The notes under the pieces: generated by a model
Database searches by the model: none
Told to the model about the DNA's origin: nothing
What the model saw: the letters and a program-made list of their open reading frames with translations, nothing else
DNA from: Tomocerus qinae
Lineage: Eukaryota > Arthropoda > Collembola > Entomobryomorpha > Tomoceridae
Direction: 5' to 3'
Length of the DNA stretch: 64,000 nt
Assembly: GCA_020055645.1 (NCBI GenBank)
Contig: CM034546.1
Coordinates: forward strand, 140,017,875-140,081,874
Shown here: positions 31,094 to 42,400 of the stretch, piece after piece
Layout: each line of letters starts with the position of its first letter
Numbering within the stretch: position 1 is the stretch's first letter
Program-made: the position numbers and the translations under genes

Positions 31094-32060
31094 CTGTCTG
31101 CTTACTTGTAGTTCCATGATGAACTGAAGTAGATCGTTTCTCACCAAACTGCTGATTTCCCTTGCGGGAGTTTCCACAGCTGGTAGATTTTTGCTTACTA
31201 TTTTTTCCAATGTCTGCCGCAGCGATGACCTTGGAATACTGAATGATGAATTCGGTAAAATCTTTCAACGTCGGAATAGCATTTCCTCCTTCCATCTGCT
31301 TCTTCTCCCATTGTCGAGTGACTCACTGTCGAGTTTCCTTGTACAAATATGAATGATGAGCAATTCGCTGATCTGCTCCTACAATTTCCAACGCTCTCAC
31401 ACTTTCCACAATAGTGTCTTCTAATTTGCGAAGTGCATCTAGCGATTCATGTTGCATAGTTGGCATTGCACACAATCTGTCAAAGTGGGACTTGATGAGC
31501 TCTCGCTTATCCTCAAAACGAGCTTCGAGGATATCCCATGCTTGTGTATAATTTAGATCTGTGATCTGAATATTCTTAATTAAACTTGCAGGCTCTCCTT
31601 CCAACGAGGCCTTCAAATATTGTAACTTCTGCCTGAAAGCTTAGTATTCAGATGCACTGACTACTGAAATAAGTCATGAAATGAAATCCAACCTTGGATA
31701 TCTCCCTTAAAAGTGGGCAGTTCCAATTTGGGAAGTTTGACATCTGTTGTCCCTGCAGGTGCTGCTTGACCTGCTGTCCCAGCAAGGCTATGCTGAATGG
31801 TAATTAACGTTTTCTTGATTTCTTTTAATCTTGTAAATTCTGTAACCTTCTGATTCGCATCGATTTCTCCGTCATCTTTGCACAACGGAAGAATATCGTC
31901 GAAAATATCACTGTTACATTTTCGAAGTCGTTCCACTTCTTCGAGGTTTTCTTTGACGTCCGCTGCATCCAGTGGGTGCGTCGCATGCTTAGTGACATCG
32001 GATTCTAGATCATTTATCTTTCCGATAAGTCCCTCACGTCTCTTGATTTGTCTATCCATT
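31083..32060 (-). pseudogene. BEL/Pao gag region (fossil)
   Basis: 'VKLPKLELPTFKGDIQGWIS' plus 'FHDLF' is the hallmark of the DUF1759 gag domain. It is followed by 'YLKASLEGEPASLIKNIQIT'-type sequence and 'AWDILEARFEDKRELIKSHF', also typical. The N-terminal part is coiled-coil-like ('RREGLIGKINDLESDV'). Fossil. Confidence 0.85.
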
Positions 32061-32916
32061 TTTAATAAACTTGCACAAAATTCAATGTAAATATTTGTTT
32101 TCTAATTCACAAATATTCAAAACTTGCTTCTTCTACTACCAAGTGTATCCTTAGGGAAAGGTGATTGAGATATCTTGAGTTCCTTGATGGACGACTCCAA
32201 GATATCCTTGATGATCAATGACTGCTGCCTGCTACTTGAGTACGGAGCCACTTGATCTGATGACCTTCGACCTTCTGTCTTAGGTTAAAACAAACTGATG
32301 ATAATCACAATAGTCCGCAGACTTAACAAGTACAGTTTTCGCAAAAACTGCACAACACTGATGCTTAATAACACGCAAGTTCCCGAATAAGGTTCGAGCA
32401 ACACAAAAATGTTTTCTAATTGTGTATTCGGAGCTGAAGGACCAATGATGTGGGTGGGTAAATTGTGTGTTATTTAATGTGATCAGTGTTTTATGGTATT
32501 TTGAAACCCTTAAATAATTGCACTGCAGGAAACAAATCAGTATATTTTTAACTAAACTATCTAGACAAACGCAAAATCTAGACAAATCTCTAATCGACGA
32601 TCGTACTGGTCTTATTACAGTCTAATCGGGTCTAATCATACAAAATACAACATCAAGCATACTAAATAATGAATTGATTCTTGCGTGGTGCTCAAGCATC
32701 TATAATATAATCCTAGAGTTGAAAAAAATTACGAATCTATCTATATTTGTCTGGTAGGAGAGCTTAGGAAACATGCATATACTACGTAACGCAAAACCCC
32801 CTCCCCCATGTGTAACGTAAGTGTTGACTGCAACACTTTTGAGTACCTCCTCCTCCCATAAACTGCACACGTTATATATACATGTTCCTTAAAAGCAAAA
32901 TGCGCAAGCCCAACTA
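32061..32916. other. Non-coding DNA upstream of the BEL/Pao fossil
   Basis: This may include a 5' leader or remnant LTR, but no matching terminal repeat was found on the other side. A short hairpin (AAGTGTTGACTGCAACACTT) lies at 32,818-32,837. Confidence 0.35.
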
Positions 32917-33004
32917 ATGCTTTTAATAATGTACCCCAACGCATACCTTCATGTGCTAAATTTAGTACATGGAGGTATGCGTTGGGGTACATTATTGAAA
33001 ACAT
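32917..33004. repeat. 88-nt near-perfect hairpin
   Basis: Arms ATAATGTACCCCAACGCATA and its complement extend to about 39 bp with two or three mismatches, and a loop of about 10 nt (CTAAATTTAG). It is longer and more perfect than a typical animal pre-miRNA, so a foldback relic or siRNA-type hairpin is more likely. Confidence 0.75.
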
Positions 33005-33136
33005 TAATTCCTCTAAACAACCGAAAAGAGTCGTTTCATATTATTGTAACGTTGTAACATCAAAACAATAGAAATTTACACAAGAAGGTTGAGTGGTATG
33101 GTGATTCGTGATTGAATGGAAATGATTGGCGATAGG

Positions 33137-33744
33137 GGACATTTCGTAATGATCGTAACGTGCCTTATAAATTGCATTTCAAAATTTCTAATCCAAATTG
33201 GGTCTGTTATATCGACAAACTTATTTGAAACTTTTAGAACTGGGTTTACTTTTTTACTACCCTCTTGATTCCTTTGGCAGTTGGCACACCTTTTTGTAGA
33301 GTTAAATAACAGTACTGGGTAACTAACTATTTATTCTTTAAAAATATTTATTCGTAAGTTGTACTCATTGAATTTGTACGTATTTCCAAAATCCCAGGGA
33401 GAATCTTATTTTTTTGAATTAAAAAGGGAGCTTTTTGGTGACTTTGTGGGATTTTTTTCAAAAAGGGAGTCTTTCATTGTTCCCTGAATTTGATGCTACG
33501 ATCTACAGTTATTATTTTGGTGTAGGAAATTCCTTTTTATCAGGAAGTTGGGGCTGCAGCTAATTTCACCAAACACAAGATAATAAAAGTATATTAATTT
33601 AAATATTTAAATGTTTAAATATTTAAATTTACAAAGGTAACAAATAACCTAATGGGGTGTTTTCGAAATTGTTATTACTGCGATGGGTGACCTGCTGAAT
33701 TTCTCTTGAGTGCTAGATTTGCTCCTTAGCTGGGTTCACTAGTA
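33137..33744. repeat. Dispersed repeat E, copy 2
   Basis: Same-orientation counterpart of 7,933-8,514, with shared TCTGTTATATCGACAAACTT, ACTACCCTCTTGATTCCTTT and CCTTTTTATCAGGAAGTT. It ends immediately beside the truncated LINE at 33.75 kb. Confidence 0.75.
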
Positions 33745-33749
33745 GCAAA

Positions 33750-34497
33750 ATAATAATATTTATAGCATCATACATAGAGTAACTAAATCTATGACATTCA
33801 TAACGTAAAACATAAATCGTATTCCACAAATACAATTCTCAACAGTATTGTTTAAATGATTTTGATATAAATGGAGCAGATACATCATATATACCAATAA
33901 TTTTATTACATAAACTATTTACTCTTATCTCTAAAAGATCGGAACAGTCATTAAAACAGATATGTTTTCTGCTAGTGTACACATATCCATGGCTTTATAG
34001 TTACGAAATGTTATACATTTTTAGCGTACTTTATCTTTTCATCAAATTTAATTCCAGCAGTTACTAAGGAATTGTCAGAAATACATGGGTCAGTAACATT
34101 TAAACTAATAATACTATTTGCCTTATCAGTGATAAAAAGATCTAGAATTGAGTTCTTAATCGCTTGAGTATTAACAAGCTGACTAAGGTTTAGATATTGT
34201 ATAGGACTAATTGTAATAGTGGTAATTAGTTGGTAGATTAAAATTCCCATTAACATACATGTTTTTATCTATGCTACATAATTCAGAGAACATTAAGTCA
34301 AAGCTTGTCAAGTCATTGCTGGTACCCTCAGCAGTGTAGTCAGGAGAGCGATATATACATAAAGCAATAAACGATTTGTTAAATTTAAATTGAATTGACA
34401 GTGCAAGATATTCAACACTAGTATTACTATCTAAGTCAGGCTTACATTTAAAAATATATTCTATACATTTAAACACTTGGTTTCGGACGGTGTTCAA
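33750..34497 (-). pseudogene. CR1-like LINE, ORF2 endonuclease region
   Basis: 'SVEYLALSIQFKFNKSFIAL' and 'CIYRSPDY' (the E/Y-R-P region of the APE-type endonuclease), then 'GNFNLPTN' (the GDFN box, here GNFN) and 'SILDLFITDKANSIISLNVT' with 'DPCISDNSLVTAGI' (normally SDH) are recognisable in two frames. The catalytic D of GDFN and H of SDH are replaced, so this endonuclease is inactive. The element keeps its 5' half (ORF1 upstream) but its RT is missing at the junction with repeat E. Confidence 0.75.
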
Positions 34498-35297
34498 AAA
34501 TGTTACTATGCATTTTCTTAATTGTGACTTTTTTATCGTTAATTATAGGGGGTACAAGTGAAGTTATTACCCTTGATGTGGACGCCACAACTTTATCGTT
34601 ATCACGTATAACTATAGAATTATGTAGATCCTGATCAGCCTGTCTTCTCAATCGCTTTTCTTTCACTTGTTGCCTTGACAAATCTGGGTTTATAAAAACA
34701 ATGGAATATGCATGTATACTTCTTAGCTTATAACTAGCTAATAATAATTTCCGTCTTTCAGTTAAGCTATCATAAGTTAATTTAACAAGACTGTTTTTAC
34801 CCTTAATTATAACAAAAATATCTCGGACAAATCCAATCCTACAATTAATAGACTGCAAAATGTGTGCTAATTCATCCATGGGAACAGTCAGGTGCAAATT
34901 CAGATAAATCCTACTCCCTAACAATTAAAATGTATTTGCGACTTTCTGTTTCTATCCTATCTTCAAGTTTGACAATTTTTTCCGAATTTTGATTAATATT
35001 TACTGTCATTAAATCTAATTGTTCAACTGCAGTTACGTTGTCAGAGCTATTTGTAATCAGCTTTGTTACCATTATTTCTAAAGTCGCAAGCCAATTTACC
35101 AAAGTAGAAACTGATATGTTACTTACTTTGCAGTCATCACATATCCAGATATAATTAGTTGGATTTTTAAAAAAACCTTTTGCGTAAGAATGATGGTAGA
35201 GGTTATTACAGAATCCACAGTTTATACCTCCTTCAACTGAATCGGAACAAATTGCACATTTTGTAGGAGACATAATTATTAAATATAGTTGCACCAA
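34469..35297 (-). pseudogene. CR1-like LINE ORF1 with PHD-like zinc finger
   Basis: The first frame (34,911-35,297) starts 'MSPTKCAICSDSVEGGINCG' and continues 'FCNNLYHHSYAKG...WICDDC', a PHD/C4HC3-type finger typical of CR1/L2-group ORF1. A coiled-coil follows ('VNINQNSEKIVKLEDRIETE'). The second frame (34,469-34,924) carries 'MDELAHILQSINCRIGFVRD' and 'DLSRQQVKEKRLRRQAD', the conserved RRM-like and basic tail of the same ORF1. The two frames overlap by 14 bp, so one frameshift separates them. Confidence 0.7.
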
Positions 35298-35877
35298 ATA
35301 TAAGTGATAAAATCCCCTTTACTTACATTAACCTTAAACTAGATAATTATAAATATCCGTGGTATAATAGAAGAGTAACAGTAGCACTGATATTAGCTTA
35401 TTTGTGATTAACTGAGCTAATTATAAACAACTACACGCAAATTATAATTATAAAGAGTCCATACACAAGACACAAAGAGTCCGTAAGGAGAAACTGCACT
35501 TACAATAAATAGACACAATATATCCTCACTGTTATTTAATTTGGTCGGCCAGCAAACCGTAATTGTGTGAAATTAAATTTACACCAAAATGCGGAAAGCA
35601 AAAGAGTAAACAAATACCTAGTTACCTTCCCCGTGTTTAGCGAGCAAGCCAAGGACTCCGCTTTACTTACTTTGTAGAATAAAACAGCAAATTACTACTT
35701 AATGCAAAAAGTAGGAAAATAATTTTTACAATAACATTACTTGTAACTAGTTGCAGAATTATAGGAGAAATACACACAAGTGCGCTATACCAACTTCTTA
35801 ATGAAATCACGATAAGAGAGAGACCCTTCAGTTCTTGCTTCGTCCTTGGCCGCTACAACTAAACTGTACTAAACTAA
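35298..35877 (-). mobile_element. Probable LINE 5' untranslated region
   Basis: Non-coding DNA upstream of ORF1 on the minus strand, ending at the 23-bp minisatellite at 35,878. No promoter element could be assigned. Confidence 0.35.
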
Positions 35878-36000
35878 ACTCCATATTGTACTCCACACTT
35901 ACTCCATATTGTACTACACACTTACTCCATTGTACTCTACACTTGCTCCATATTGCACTCCACACTTACTCCATATTGTACTCCACACTTACTCCATATA
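35878..36000. repeat. 23-bp minisatellite (family 1)
   Basis: About five units of the TACTCCACACTTACTCCATATTG type in the same orientation as 23,461-23,562. They lie directly at the 5' boundary of the CR1-like LINE. Confidence 0.85.
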
Positions 36001-36249
36001 GATCAGACTAAATATTACACATTTTTACACATGAATATATTTAAATTTTTCAAGGAATGCAAGCTTTCTGCGAAACAAAACTTGCGAAATTATTGTTGTG
36101 ACCATACAAGCTTACTACTAAATAGCTGACTAACCTGCTTGTCTAACCTAACCTAAAACGTGCTTTGTTAGCTAAAGATTAATGTAAACCCTAATGTCGA
36201 CGACCAATTTAGTGTATTTTTATTTGGTGTACTTTTAATACCATCTATT

Positions 36250-37232
36250 AATGTTTTGTGGAGTAGCAAAAGTGGAAGCAAAGCAGACAGTCGCTGACCT
36301 AATTAACTCCGCAACAGAAACATGCACAGTGCACATCTCACTATCCCTACTCCATTCGCACCAAAGCCCAAAGTTCCACGCTCCCCAACTAACATCAATA
36401 ACACACCAACACCACGAAAAAGACCTGCAGATACAATCTTATAGGCTGACCAAACAAAAGCAAACAAAATGGACCCCAATTGCAACACCCTATCTATTGA
36501 TCACAAACTAATTGCATTATTTGAGATAATTCTTCGTTTTGACAATGCAAACACTCAACACGAACAAGTAGTTAATAAAGTGGAGGAAGACTGTAGACGC
36601 TAAATTTACGACTCCATTGGTATTAATGGATTAACGGAAGGAGCTGACGAAACTTTCGGTGACACCGAAAAGAAAGTGACAGAAATGTTCGGGAAGATGG
36701 GAGTAAACAACACCATACTCAGAGACGTTCGACGAATAGGAAAGAAAACGACAACACCAAGCGCCATTATAGTGGAATTCCTGAAAAAGAAAGACAAATT
36801 CTATACACTAGCAGCCAGTAAAAATCTGAGGGACCAGGACGAATACAAAACTGTGTACTTGACCTGCGAATTGACCAGACAACAAGGATGGACAGACAAA
36901 ATACTACGAGACACAGCAAAGCAGTGGAAAGCTCACAACCCAGGCGTAACAACCAAAATCAGAAACGGAATCCTAGCAGCAACCAAAGATGGGAAAACAG
37001 AGCGCTTCAAAGTTAACAACGACGGACAGGTAGAAAACATATGAAACAACGCGCCCATGGAGTCAAGGGCCACACAATTTAGTCCACAATTAAGTCAATA
37101 AAAATAAAATAGTTAATAGCAATAAGAATATGTTAAACACTTAACCTAACAATACAATTAAAAACACAAACAAGCGCACCCCAATAGACAGTATCAGCTT
37201 ATGGAATATAAAGGGAATAGATAACTTATATA
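36250..37232 (+). pseudogene. LINE ORF1 (coiled-coil/RRM type) and start of ORF2 endonuclease
   Basis: The best frame (36,676-37,044) has 'DVRRIGKKTTTPSAIIVEFL', 'KKKDKFYTLAASKNLR', 'QQGWTDKILRDTAKQWKAHN' and 'RFKVNNDGQVENI', colinear with the ORF1 at 19.5-20.2 kb. The preceding segment ('ADETFGDTEKKVTEMF') is open upstream to a stop near 36,603, so the N-terminal coiled coil is broken off. About 150 bp after ORF1 the ORF2 start is recognisable as 'SISLWNIKGIDNLY', the first strand of the APE endonuclease. The reading resumes after a MITE insertion as 'DTDELETLKQSSIICLVETS' up to about 37,520, after which the similarity is lost. Confidence 0.75.
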
Positions 37233-37447
37233 ATGGTTGAGTTTCTTATTATAAGTCTCTGGTGGATGGGCGACCTCACTAAGGAATAATTCATCGTTAT
37301 TGCGCTGGATAGATGTCCCACCACTGCATTTGACTGTACATGCACGTTACCTTCAGTGCAGTGGTGGGGCATCTATCGAGCGCAATAACGATGATTATTC
37401 CTTAGTGAGGTCGCCCATCCACCAGAGACTTATAATAAGAAACTCAA
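37233..37447. mobile_element. Hairpin MITE inserted in LINE endonuclease
   Basis: The left arm starts GGTTGAGTTTCTTATTATAA and the right arm ends with its complement. Arms are about 100 bp and near perfect, with a short loop around 37,335-37,350. The flanks are TTATATAAT and ATATAGAC, consistent with a short TATA/ATA target duplication. The LINE frame '..NLY' / 'DTDELE..' reads on across the insertion site. No coding capacity. Confidence 0.8.
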
Positions 37448-37673
37448 CCATATAGACACAGATGAATTAGAAACACTTAAACAGAGCTCAATCATATGCC
37501 TCGTAGAAACCTCGTAGAAACGATACAACCAGATGCACAGACGTTAGACAAGAGCAGGTAGACGCTGAAATGACACTAAGAAATCAAAGCTACCATAACA
37601 AAGCTTAAAAACAACAAAGCATATCACAAACGAATTTTATAAAAACCTAGGACACCACGTTAACCTTTTCGGC

Positions 37674-37830
37674 TCAAAATACATGAATACATGTAGTTAG
37701 GAAACGGATTTTGATGTCAAAATACAATAATGCATGTAGTTACAAAGTATACATCTGGGACAAAATACAAGAGTGGATGTAGTTATTTTTAATGCCAAAT
37801 TGTCTTGACTACATCTATTCATGTAGTTGT
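37674..37830. repeat. Diverged 40-45-bp tandem repeat, three to four copies
   Basis: Units share 'CAAAATACA.GA.T.CATGTA' and 'GTAGTTA' blocks. Degenerate; no coding capacity. Confidence 0.5.
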
Positions 37831-38121
37831 AGAAAATGGCAACTGGACAAGCTACAATACGTAGTTACGATAAAATACTGGTGTAAGAACACAAGATACG
37901 ATAAAATATTTCAAAATTACTTCATTCAGTCCACTTAGACTTGTCAGTAATTTTAGAAGCATTTTAAATCTCAGTTTGAACTTGAAATATTGAGGTCACA
38001 ATGCAATGGAAGGAAAATAAAACTTATTTTCAACACCTCTTGAAACCATTTGTCTATACTATACATTAATTTCCGGAAGTTTGTATTGGTGTGTGTCCAC
38101 CCCCATTTTCCCTTTATTGTC

Positions 38122-38405
38122 ACTTCTAGAAGTAGTAAAACCCTATGTTGACACTTTTAGAAGTAGTAAAACCCTATGTTGACACTTTTAGAAGTAGTAA
38201 AACCCTATGTTGACACTTTTAGAAGTAGTAAAACCCTATGTTGACACTTTTAGAAGTAGTAAAACCCTATGTTGACACTTTTAGAAGTAGTAAAACCCTA
38301 TTTTGACGCTTTTAGAAGTTGTAAAACCCTATGTTGACACTTTTAGAAGTAGTAAAACCCTATGTTGACACTTTTAGAAGTAGTAAAACCCTATGTTGAC
38401 ACTAT
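38122..38405. repeat. 31-bp minisatellite, nine copies
   Basis: The unit TTTTAGAAGTAGTAAAACCC + TATGTTGACAC is perfectly spaced. Most copies are identical; the sixth and seventh carry changes. There are no spacers, so this is not CRISPR. Confidence 0.95.
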
Positions 38406-38920
38406 TAATGCGGAGACTAAGATTGCATAAATTAAAAAAAAATTCATTTCAAAAAAGAGGAGATTGAGTTCCCAGTTAGCCAGTTGACGACTGCATGGAA
38501 ATGTTTTTACTGCTAGGTTTCATGTTAATGTGTCACCACCACAAATGGCGTCAAAAATTATTAAAGAAACAAGCAGCATTTCCTTAGATGCTACCCACGT
38601 TTCCAGGAATATATAATGGATTTTTTTTAAATTTCTGGACTTCTAGCCACCGAAAAATTTTACTAGCAAGGTTACCAGTCCTACAAACAGGGTGCTTGAA
38701 ATTTCTAATAAACATTCAAAAAGATTTATTAGAAAAATTAAAAGAATTTTTTACAATAAAGTTTACAAATTTTCAGTTTAATGATTAACCCAAAGATTGA
38801 AGTTGAAGTAAGGGTAGTTGTAAATTCTTAAAATCGCGCCATAAAATACACAGGGCATACCTTGACCCGCTTTCGAGGGACCTAACCTAATTGAAACAAT
38901 AACATTGATAGGTATTTGTG

Positions 38921-39178
38921 GTGTGTGGTCCAAGGTTGGTGGATATGGTAACACACTCTGCCACTAGTATTAGGTTAAATTATATATGTTTGAAATATCA
39001 CCCAAAACCACTTATGGGGATAAAAAGAGGTGTGACCACCAATTTTATAGAATTTAATCCTATGGTATGGAGATACCTGTTCGTTTCCCTTATAAGTGGT
39101 TTTAGGTGATATTTCAAACAAGTATAAGTTAACCTAGTATTAGTGGCAGAGTGTGTCACCATATCCACCAAACTTGGT
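38921..39178. mobile_element. MITE with about 95-bp terminal inverted repeats
   Basis: The left arm (CCAAGGTTGGTGGATATGGT, then CACACTCTGCCACTA, then TGTTTGAAATATCACC) is complementary to the right arm ending ACCATATCCACCAAACTTGG. Loop about 65 bp. No ORF of significance. Confidence 0.75.
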
Positions 39179-39244
39179 GCAATTAATAATGCCGAACTTC
39201 AACCAATACACACCCTTAAAGCTACGATTTAAATATACACCCTT

Positions 39245-39474
39245 CAGTGCATATTTTTCCATATTTATTGAAAAATACTTAAAAATGATCAAAGAACCCC
39301 GATAAAATTCAAAAATGATTTCGAAAATTCAAAAATGAATTTCGGAAATATTCGAAAAAAAAATGATCGAGGAATCTTAAAAAGATTCGAAAATGTTTGA
39401 AGAATTAAAGATATTCGAAAATGAGCGAAGAATATGGAAAAGATTCTAAACTGATTTAAGAATTGAAAATATTC
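39245..39474. repeat. Degenerate 30-bp GATCGAAGAATCTC.. repeat, left of P element
   Basis: Units such as 'GATTCGAAAATGATCGAAGA' and 'ATTCGAAAATGAGCGAAGAA' match the array at 43,876-44,640 in the same orientation. The P element lies between the two parts. Confidence 0.7.
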
Positions 39475-42400
39475 CATATACGAAGAAAGACATGAATTTC
39501 TATATAATACCTACAATCCTTTGCTGTTTACTGAACCCCACTTTTACTCTGAAACGAGCGTAGTTCTCTACGGATTGGTTAGGTAAGACAATGAGGATAG
39601 TGTAGTTCCATAATGATTGGTTCTTGTAAAACAATACCTAACAATATTGAGGGCGGAGTCAAGTAACATGTGACATTGCTGCATTTTGTGCTGCTACGTA
39701 AACATTGGTGTCAGCTGAGATAAATATTTGTAAATATTAAAGTTTACAAAGGTTAATAAATGTGTAATTTGTCAAACACCTGCAAAAAATGAAAATTTAT
39801 CTTTCTATCGTTTTCCAAGCACACCAGAAAGAAAAAAACAATGGCTCAAAATACTAAAACTACAACCCAATGCTCTAAAAAAACAAGTGTTGTGTGTGAC
39901 CAACATTTTAAAAGTGACCAAAAAAGAAGTTTTCGATTAATAAGGAAAGCTTTACCTTTTAGTGCAAGTATTAAAAATGAAGCAGGGAATTCAAAGTCTA
40001 TTTTATTTCAAAATCAAAGCCTAAATGGAATGACCAAACAAGGAACAGCTATAGTGTCTCCTTTACACCCTACATCGAAACAGCATCTACTCGAGTTCAA
40101 TATCAACGACAATGCCAATCTTAGTAATCAGACGCTTAGGTATAAATTAAATATATTTGCTACCGAAATCACAATATTCTTTTTTTTAAATAAAAAGAGA
40201 TATACAGGTTTATTTATTTTACAATGAAAATTTTGTTGCAGCTATCGACAACAATTTTCAGCAGTGGGTGGCAGTGATGGCACCGCTTTGGTCTATTCTT
40301 CACCTATGTTATTGATGTCAAAGGGTGCACATATTTTTAATGAAAATAATAATGTCAACCATTTTCATCAGAAATTTAGGTATTAAGCCAATGAATTTAG
40401 TATTTACACTGCATTTTTTGACTGAAATGAACACATTTTAATTGACAATATTTTATTACAGCTATTGTCAACCATATTCAGCAGTACATATGGGTCCGTC
40501 TTTTAATGGGATGACCTGGCAAGGACCAACTTTGATTCATCCTTCATCTCCGTTACTGGTATCACAGGCGGTGAAGGAAAATTTCAATCCTGATCATCAG
40601 ATGCTTAGGTATTAAATGAATTTATCATCTGCACAACATTGTTTAGTAGAGGTGAATGTAATTTTCACGATTATAATCATAGCAATCAGAATCCCATTGT
40701 GGCAGCAGATTTGAGCCCAAAAAATAATGGAATACCCAGGCGAGCAACAGCTTTGGTAAATCCTTCATTAAAGAGGAAATCATCTCGTTTGGATGCCGCA
40801 TCAAGTGAAAAGTTGTACCGGTATTTAAAAAAGGATTTAAAAATACTATATGGGCATTTAAAATCGGATGTATTTGCATAAATAAACGTGTTCACCTTTT
40901 TCATAATTTAAATAACGTTATCCAACTTAGATCAATTCACCCAAAGCCAACCGCTGAAATCCCTCCACAATCAATTGTACAGGATGCTGAGCTAAATATT
41001 TCAACCACTCCATGCAGAGGATCTATTAAAGATGGAAGGAAACTCTTTCGACTACGGACTAAATTGCGGTACAGTCAAAAAGCTAATCTAAGATTAAAAA
41101 GAAAAATATCAAAACAAAAAACATTGGACGAGAAGCTTCAATCCATATTTCTTAGTAATCCCGACGTGAAAGAAATTATTATTTCACAAGTTAAGCGTTA
41201 TCAAACTAATAAGCTACATGTCTATACTGAAACCGAGAAGAACACAGCTATGACTTTGTACTATTCTTGTGGCTCTAAAGGATATAGGTACTTCTAATAT
41301 AATTTTAAAATATCATATTATATTGTATCGTAATTGAAAAAGGATTTTTACAATTTTTTTTAAATCTTAGGACATTTCTCAAAATGGGATTTAAATTGCC
41401 TTCCGTCTCTACCATTAGTTTTTGGATGACAAGTTTTTCATTTGATGTGGGTTTAAACGAGCAGCTTATTCAAATAGTGAAGGAAAAAGTCAAAACGTTG
41501 AAAAAGAAGGAGAGAGAATGTATCCTTGTTTGGGACGAAGTTTCTGTCAAGGAATTATTAGAATATGACCGTAATAAAGATCGTTTGACGGGGATAGCGG
41601 ATCTAGGGGATGGAAATCGTAACCTAAATCTTGCAACCGAAAGTCTTGTTTTCATGATACAAGGTCTGTATGGTAGCTGGAGACTACCATTTTCGTATTA
41701 TTTTTCTTCGTCAAATACAACCACAGAAAATTTGAAGGCAATTGTACTTGCTAATATCAAGACAGTGTTCTCTTTGGGGTTATCCTTACGAGCATGTGTC
41801 TGTGATATGGGATTTTGCAATCAGGGACTTTATCGAGCTTGGGATGTAACTGCGGAAAAGCCCTACATAGAGGTAGACAACCATAAATTATATATGGTTT
41901 TCGATATGCCCCATTTGATTAAGCTAATAAGAAATAATTTAATGAAACATCATTTTGTTATTAATGGTAAGCCAAAGATTAGGATCAAAAGGTTATATAT
42001 TAATCAATTTCGAAACAAAGACAGGAATTGCACGTTAAGAATGGCACCTAAACTTTCCGATGCTCATTTTAACGTAAAGGATTTTGGAAAGATGAGGGTT
42101 AAGTTAGCGACTCAGGTTTTAAGTCATTCCGTTAGCACCGGAATGTTTAAATCTAAAAGGTTAAACAAATTAGCTAAACCAACCGCGGAGTTTGTAAAAA
42201 ATATTGACACTATGTTTGATTTGTGCAATATTTCTAAAATAACGGACACCAAGCCAGTAAAAAGGGCCAATAAAATACATGAAAACAATCACTTGTTTGA
42301 CAAGTATATAAAATTAGTTAAATCTATAGAACTACCAAGTGCAAAGTGTGGTAGACCTGATTTCTTAAGGGGTCTAGAGTTAACATTAACCGGTATAAAA

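Larger units (their letters stand above)
25400..32060 (-). mobile_element. Fossil BEL/Pao LTR retroelement
   Basis: The order on the minus strand is gag (32,060-31,083), zinc knuckles (29,690-29,388), protease (28,310-27,840), RT/RNase H (about 27,760-26,590) and integrase (26,590-25,430), the standard BEL/Pao order. I could not identify flanking LTRs. The element is interrupted by a 1.4-kb inverted-repeat element and possibly by other sequence between the protease and the zinc knuckles. It carries on the order of half a dozen or more breaks and is dead. It is older than the element nested inside it. Confidence 0.85.

Noticed and set aside
32917-33004. Pre-miRNA interpretation of the hairpin
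   Set aside because: Pairing is too long and too perfect for a typical animal miRNA precursor, and there is no expression evidence.
38122-38405. Nine evenly spaced 31-bp repeats resembling a CRISPR array
   Set aside because: Units are contiguous with no unique spacers, and the genome is eukaryotic.
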